From Shewanella halifaxensis HAW-EB4 (lineage in GTDB: Bacteria > Pseudomonadota > Gammaproteobacteria > Enterobacterales > Shewanellaceae), in NCBI RefSeq assembly GCF_000019185.1, contig NC_010334.1, positions 2,108,001-2,172,000 of the forward strand: a stretch of DNA of 64,000 nt, read 5' to 3'. Positions within the stretch are counted from its first letter, which is position 1, and each line of letters opens with the position of its first letter. The notes under the pieces were generated by a model. It made no database searches. It was not told where the DNA came from and was given only the letters and a program-made list of their open reading frames with translations. Made by a program: the position numbers and the translations under genes. Below are positions 59,940-64,000 of the stretch, in pieces.

Positions 59940-60926
59940 ATGATGTCACAGTTAACAGAGATCGTAGAACAGGCTTTAGCCGCCATCGAAGGAGCTACAG
60001 ATTTAAAAGCTCTCGATGACCTCCGTGTCGATTACCTTGGTAAGAAAGGTCAAATCACCGACATGATGAAAATGATGGGGAAACTGCCTCCAGAAGAGAA
60101 GCCAGCTTTTGGTCAAGCCGTGAATCAAGCGAAACAAGCGGTTCAACAACAGTTATCTATTCGCATTGATGGTCTGAAGGCCGCTGAACTTGAAGCTCAG
60201 TTAAAAGCAGAGAGTATCGACGTGAGCTTGCCTGGCCGTCGTATCGAGAACGGTGGATTACACCCTGTAACTCGTACGATTGAGCGTATTGAAGCTTTCT
60301 TTGGTGAGCTTGGCTTTACGGTTAAAGACGGCCCAGAAATCGAAGATGATTTTCATAACTTCGATGCGTTAAACATCTCTGAGCACCATCCTGCTCGTGC
60401 GGATCATGACACTTTCTATTTTAACCCGAAAGTGATGTTGCGTACGCAAACCTCTGGCGTACAGATCCGTACTATGGAGCACGAGAAGCCGCCTTTACGT
60501 ATTATCTCTCCAGGTCGCGTATATCGTAACGATTATGACCAAACACATACGCCGATGTTCCATCAGGTGGAAGGTTTACTTGTCGCTGAGAACGTTAACT
60601 TTGCTGAATTAAAAGGCATCTTGCACGATTTTCTACGTAATTTCTTTGAAGAAGACTTAGAAGTCCGTTTCCGTCCTTCTTATTTCCCATTTACTGAGCC
60701 TTCTGCAGAAGTGGATGTAATGGGGAAAAATGGTAAGTGGCTAGAAGTACTAGGCTGCGGCATGGTTCATCCAAATGTGCTTCGTAGTGTTGGAATCGAT
60801 CCAGAGAAATATTCTGGCTTTGCATTCGGTATGGGCGTTGAGCGTCTTTCTATGTTGCGCTATGGCGTTAACGATCTGCGTTCATTCTTCGAAAACGATC
60901 TACGTTTCCTGAAGCAATTTAAATAA
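59940..60926 (+). CDS. pheS: Phenylalanyl-tRNA synthetase alpha subunit
   Basis: Class II synthetase alpha chain of the (αβ)2 enzyme. N-terminal coiled coil (1–90) binds tRNAPhe; motif 2 region RVYRNDYDQTHTPMFHQVEG and motif 3 GFAFGMGVERLSMLRYG, with FRPSYFPFTEPS. 328 aa is usual. Two ATG codons begin it (59940 and 59943), both after GGAAGAG. It precedes pheT by 16 bases. Confidence 0.98.
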   Translation: MMSQLTEIVEQALAAIEGATDLKALDDLRVDYLGKKGQITDMMKMMGKLPPEEKPAFGQAVNQAKQAVQQQLSIRIDGLKAAELEAQLKAESIDVSLPGRRIENGGLHPVTRTIERIEAFFGELGFTVKDGPEIEDDFHNFDALNISEHHPARADHDTFYFNPKVMLRTQTSGVQIRTMEHEKPPLRIISPGRVYRNDYDQTHTPMFHQVEGLLVAENVNFAELKGILHDFLRNFFEEDLEVRFRPSYFPFTEPSAEVDVMGKNGKWLEVLGCGMVHPNVLRSVGIDPEKYSGFAFGMGVERLSMLRYGVNDLRSFFENDLRFLKQFK

Positions 60927-60942
60927 ACGGAGCTGTAATAGC

Positions 60943-63330
60943 ATGAAATTTAGCGAATCTTGGCTTCGTGAGTGGGTTAACCCTAGTGTCAATCGCGAAG
61001 AGTTATCACACCAAATTACTATGGCTGGTCTTGAAGTTGATGGCATTGAGCCTGTAGCTGCAGACTTTAGCGGCGTAATCGTTGGTGAAGTGGTTGAATG
61101 TGGTCAGCATCCAGACGCAGATAAATTGCGTGTAACCAAAATCAATGTCGGTGGCGAAGAGCTGATTGACATCGTTTGTGGTGCAGCAAATTGTCGTTTA
61201 GGTCTTAAAGTGGCTGTTGCCATGGTTGGCGCAGTGCTACCTGGTGATTTTAAAATTAAGAAAGCCAAACTACGTGGGCAACCATCATTTGGTATGTTGT
61301 GTTCATTTGGCGAGCTAGGTGTTGACATCGAAAGCGATGGCATCATCGAATTACCATTGGACGCACCAATTGGTCAAGACGTACGTGAGTATCTTGAACT
61401 GAACGATGCCGTCATTGACGTTGACTTAACGGCTAACCGTGCCGACTGTTTAGGTATGGCGGGTCTGGCTCGCGAAGTGGGTGTCTTGAACCGTCAAGCG
61501 GTTACAGAACCAACTTGGAATGCCGTTGAAGCAAGCATTGATGATGCTGTAACGGTTGATATCTACGCAGAACAAGAGTGTGGTCGTTACTTGGGCCGCG
61601 TTATCAAGAATGTTAACGTTAAAGCCGCGACACCACTGTGGATGCAAGAGAAATTGCGCCGTAGCGGTATTCGCTCAATCGATCCTATCGTAGATATCAC
61701 TAACTATGTGTTGATTGAGTTCGGTCAGCCAATGCACGCGTTTGACTTAGCTAAGTTAGATGGTGGTATTCAGGTTCGTAAAGCTAACGGCGAAGAGAAG
61801 CTAACGTTACTTGATGGCAATGAAATCACCATCCCTGCAGAAATGTTGATTATTGCCGACCAAGTTAAGCCACTAGCACTTGCGGGCGTATTTGGCGGTG
61901 AAGACTCAGGTGTAACCACTGAAACAACAGATATTATGCTTGAGTGCGCATTCTTTGCACCGCTAGCAATCTTAGGCAAGGCACGTAAAATTGGCCTGCA
62001 CACAGATGCATCGCACCGCTTTGAACGTGGTGTTGACCCAGAACTTCAACAAAAAGTCATGGACCGCGCGAGTCGTTTGGTTCTCGATATTTGTGGCGGT
62101 GAAGCGGGTCCAGTTGTTGAAGCTAAGTCTGAAGACAACTTACCGAAGCCAGTACATATCGTATTACGCCGAAGCAAACTAGATAAGACTCTAGGTCATC
62201 ATATTGAAGACGCTGAAGTAAAAGAAATTCTAGAGTGTTTAGGTTTTAATGTTGAAGTGAGTGAAGGGCAGTGGAATGTCACCACCGCAACTTACCGTTT
62301 TGACATGGCGATTGAAGAAGACTTGATTGAAGAAGTTGCCCGTATTTACGGATACAACAATATTCCTAATATTGCGCCAGTTGCGCAGTTAAGCATGTCT
62401 GATCATAAAGAGTCTGATATCAGCCTTAAGCGTGTTCGCAGCATGCTGGTTGCTCGTGGTTTCCAAGAAGCGGTTACTTATAGCTTCGTCGACCCTAAGC
62501 AGCAAGAGCTAATCCACCCAGGTGCAGAGGCGATGATTCTACCGAACCCAATTTCGGTTGAAATGTCAGCAATGCGTCTGTCTATGTTCACCGGTCTTTT
62601 GACTGCGGTAGGTTACAACCAAAGCCGTCAACAAAACCGTGTAAGACTGTTTGAAACCGGTCTACGTTTTGTTCCGAATGAAACGGCTGAGTCAGGTGTG
62701 TCACAGCAACCTATGCTTGCAGCCGTTATTGCCGGAAACCAAAATGATGAACATTGGTCAATGGAGTCAAAAACGGTTGATTTCTTCGACCTAAAAGGTG
62801 ACTTAGAAGCGGTCATCGGTTTGACTGTTGCAGAAGCTGAATTTAGCTTCAGAGCGGCAAGCCACCCAGCGCTTCATCCGGGGCAATGTGCTGAAATCTT
62901 AAGAGATGATCGCGTAATTGGCATCATAGGTACGGTTCATCCAAGCCTAGAGAAGCCATTTGGCCTAAACGGAAAGACAATTATTTTCGAGCTAGAATTA
63001 GACGCTTTATTGCATGCTAATTTGCCGCTAGCCCAGACTGTATCTAAGTTTCCAGCTAACCGCCGTGATATTGCTATCGTAATTGATGACGCTATTGCAG
63101 CAGATGATGTTGTAAAATTGATAAGAAAAGTTGGCGAAAATCAGTTGGTTGGCATAAACTTGTTCGATGTATACCGAGGTAAAGGTGTAGCGGAAGGCAA
63201 AAAGAGCCTTGCAATAGCACTCTTATTACAAGACAACGCTCGTACACTTGAAGAAAAAGAAATCGCAGAGATGGTCGACGTCGTGGTTTCTGCTCTGAAA
63301 GACGAGTTCAACGCATCGTTGAGGGACTAA
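60943..63330 (+). CDS. pheT: Phenylalanyl-tRNA synthetase beta subunit
   Basis: 795 aa. OB-fold tRNA-binding domain about 40–150 ([18 protein letters not shown]), B3/B4 editing region ([15 protein letters not shown] near 240), B5 ([15 protein letters not shown] near 465) and the C-terminal ferredoxin-like anticodon-binding domain ([14 protein letters not shown]). GGAG precedes the ATG. It is followed by ihfA after 4 bases, one operon. Confidence 0.98.
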
Positions 63331-63334
63331 AAGT

Positions 63335-63631
63335 ATGGCACTTACCAAAGCCGAAATGGCAGAACATCTTTTTGAAACGCTAGGTATCAACAAGAGAGTA
63401 GCGAAAGAGATGGTAGAGACGTTTTTCGAAGAAATTCGTCAAGCTCTTGAAAGTGGTGAGCAGGTCAAGCTATCTGGCTTTGGCAACTTTGACCTGAGGG
63501 ACAAGAATCAAAGACCGGGAAGGAACCCAAAAACGGGAGAAGACATCCCAATTTCGGCACGTCGAGTAGTGACGTTCCGTCCGGGACAGAAACTCAAAAG
63601 CCGTGTCGAAGAGGCTAACGCAAAGAAGTAA
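63335..63631 (+). CDS. ihfA: Integration host factor alpha subunit
   Basis: 98-aa HU/IHF fold DNA-bending protein, partner of Ihf[21 protein letters not shown] at the N-terminus, and the DNA-intercalating β-arm [20 protein letters not shown] with its Pro. It lies 4 bases after pheT, the gene order of E. coli. IHF is often needed by tyrosine integrases like the one in this window. Confidence 0.98.
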
Positions 63632-63651
63632 TTGCTTTAGCATCATAATGA

Positions 63652-63679
63652 AGAGGCCACTCAATCGAGTGGCTTTTTC
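63652..63679 (+). terminator. ihfA terminator
   Basis: GGCCACTC–aatc–GAGTGGC followed by TTTTT. Confidence 0.8.
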
Positions 63680-63708
63680 TGTTTCCATTTGCTGTAGAGG
63701 TTTTATTC

Positions 63709-64000
63709 TTGTCTAGAAAGCCGAAATATTTTGACCGACGTTTTAGCTTTAGCCTGTTACACCCAAGATATTGGCTAACCTGGATCGCGATTTTAGTGTT
63801 GCTAATATTTGGTCTTATGCCTGCTTGGCTTAGAGACCCTATTGCCCGCACACTTGCTATACTTGTGATGAAAATTGCTAAGAAGCCGATTAATGTTGCA
63901 AGGGCAAATTTAACCACCTGCTTTCCTGAAAAGTCCCATGACGAGATTGAAGCGTTAGTAAAAGATAACGTTGAAAACTTTGTGATGATTTTATTGGCTC
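63709..64000 (+). CDS. Lipid A acyltransferase LpxM/LpxL-like (partial)
   Basis: A TTG at 63709 with a GAGG about 9 bases upstream opens a frame that runs off the window (97 codons seen). SLLHPRYWLTWIAILVLLIF near residue 15 is the LpxM/MsbB-type N-terminal membrane segment, and ARANLTTCFPEKSHDEIEAL follows, as in lauroyl/myristoyl acyltransferases of lipid A. The catalytic HxxxxD/E box lies outside the window. LpxL versus LpxM cannot be settled; the HPRYW start favours LpxM. Confidence 0.82.
   Translation, partial: MSRKPKYFDRRFSFSLLHPRYWLTWIAILVLLIFGLMPAWLRDPIARTLAILVMKIAKKPINVARANLTTCFPEKSHDEIEALVKDNVENFVMILLA

Overview
The window looks like chromosomal DNA of a marine gammaproteobacterium, most probably Shewanella. 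The basis is the order yceF–yceD–rpmF–plsX–fabH–fabD–fabG–acpP–fabF next to rne/rluC, the pheS–pheT–ihfA run, a DUF3802-type protein, and the moderate-GC, AT-tolerant codon use. The genus is an inference from remembered gene order; no search was run.

Layout. 1–1.9 kb: five unrecognised minus-strand genes, one of them a 58-codon frame with a probable ATT start. 2–9 kb: a low-molecular-weight phosphatase, an HflX-type GTPase, the YlqF/RbgA GTPase, a 2OG-Fe(II) oxygenase, an MsrB–MsrA fusion and a SulP transporter. 9–26.5 kb: RNase E with a repeat-rich tail, RluC, a HAD phosphatase, a decayed GGDEF-like gene split by a MITE, YceF, the fatty-acid/phospholipid cluster, a thioesterase, a beta-hydroxyacid dehydrogenase and cytidine deaminase.

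27.9–40.6 kb is a 12.7-kb integrative element inside the 5' end of sbcB. A 16-bp direct repeat (27885–27900 and 40569–40584) bounds it, and the repeat is the DNA encoding the first exonuclease motif of SbcB. The element supplies a new start and first codons, so sbcB stays open; the original first codons are stranded at 40553–40609. The element carries a tyrosine integrase, an AlpA-like regulator, a serine recombinase with a palindromic operator/res region, a complete type II CBASS operon (CD-NTase, E1–E2 fusion Cap2, JAB peptidase Cap3, two-TM SAVED effector), an EVE-like–HNH nuclease overlapping a MazG-like pyrophosphohydrolase, a divergent PUA-like protein, an orphan VasI/TagO-like secreted protein, a group II intron remnant and a frameshifted small gene. 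It is AT-richer than its flanks and is best read as a mobile defence island.

41–64 kb returns to core genes: rlmA, a cold-shock gene, an ABC exporter pair, yceH, a CvfB-like S1 protein, then speA – a eukaryotic-type S-adenosylmethionine decarboxylase – speB (arginine to agmatine to putrescine, plus decarboxylated AdoMet for spermidine), pdxH, a YceI protein, a duplicated retropepsin-like protein, a degenerate sensor kinase, a chemoreceptor, and pheS–pheT–ihfA–lpxM (cut by the window end).

Repeats include two copies of a 266–315-bp MITE with 16-bp terminal inverted repeats, a solo palindrome with the same ends, and a 7-bp tandem repeat of almost 19 copies. No tRNA, rRNA or CRISPR array was seen.
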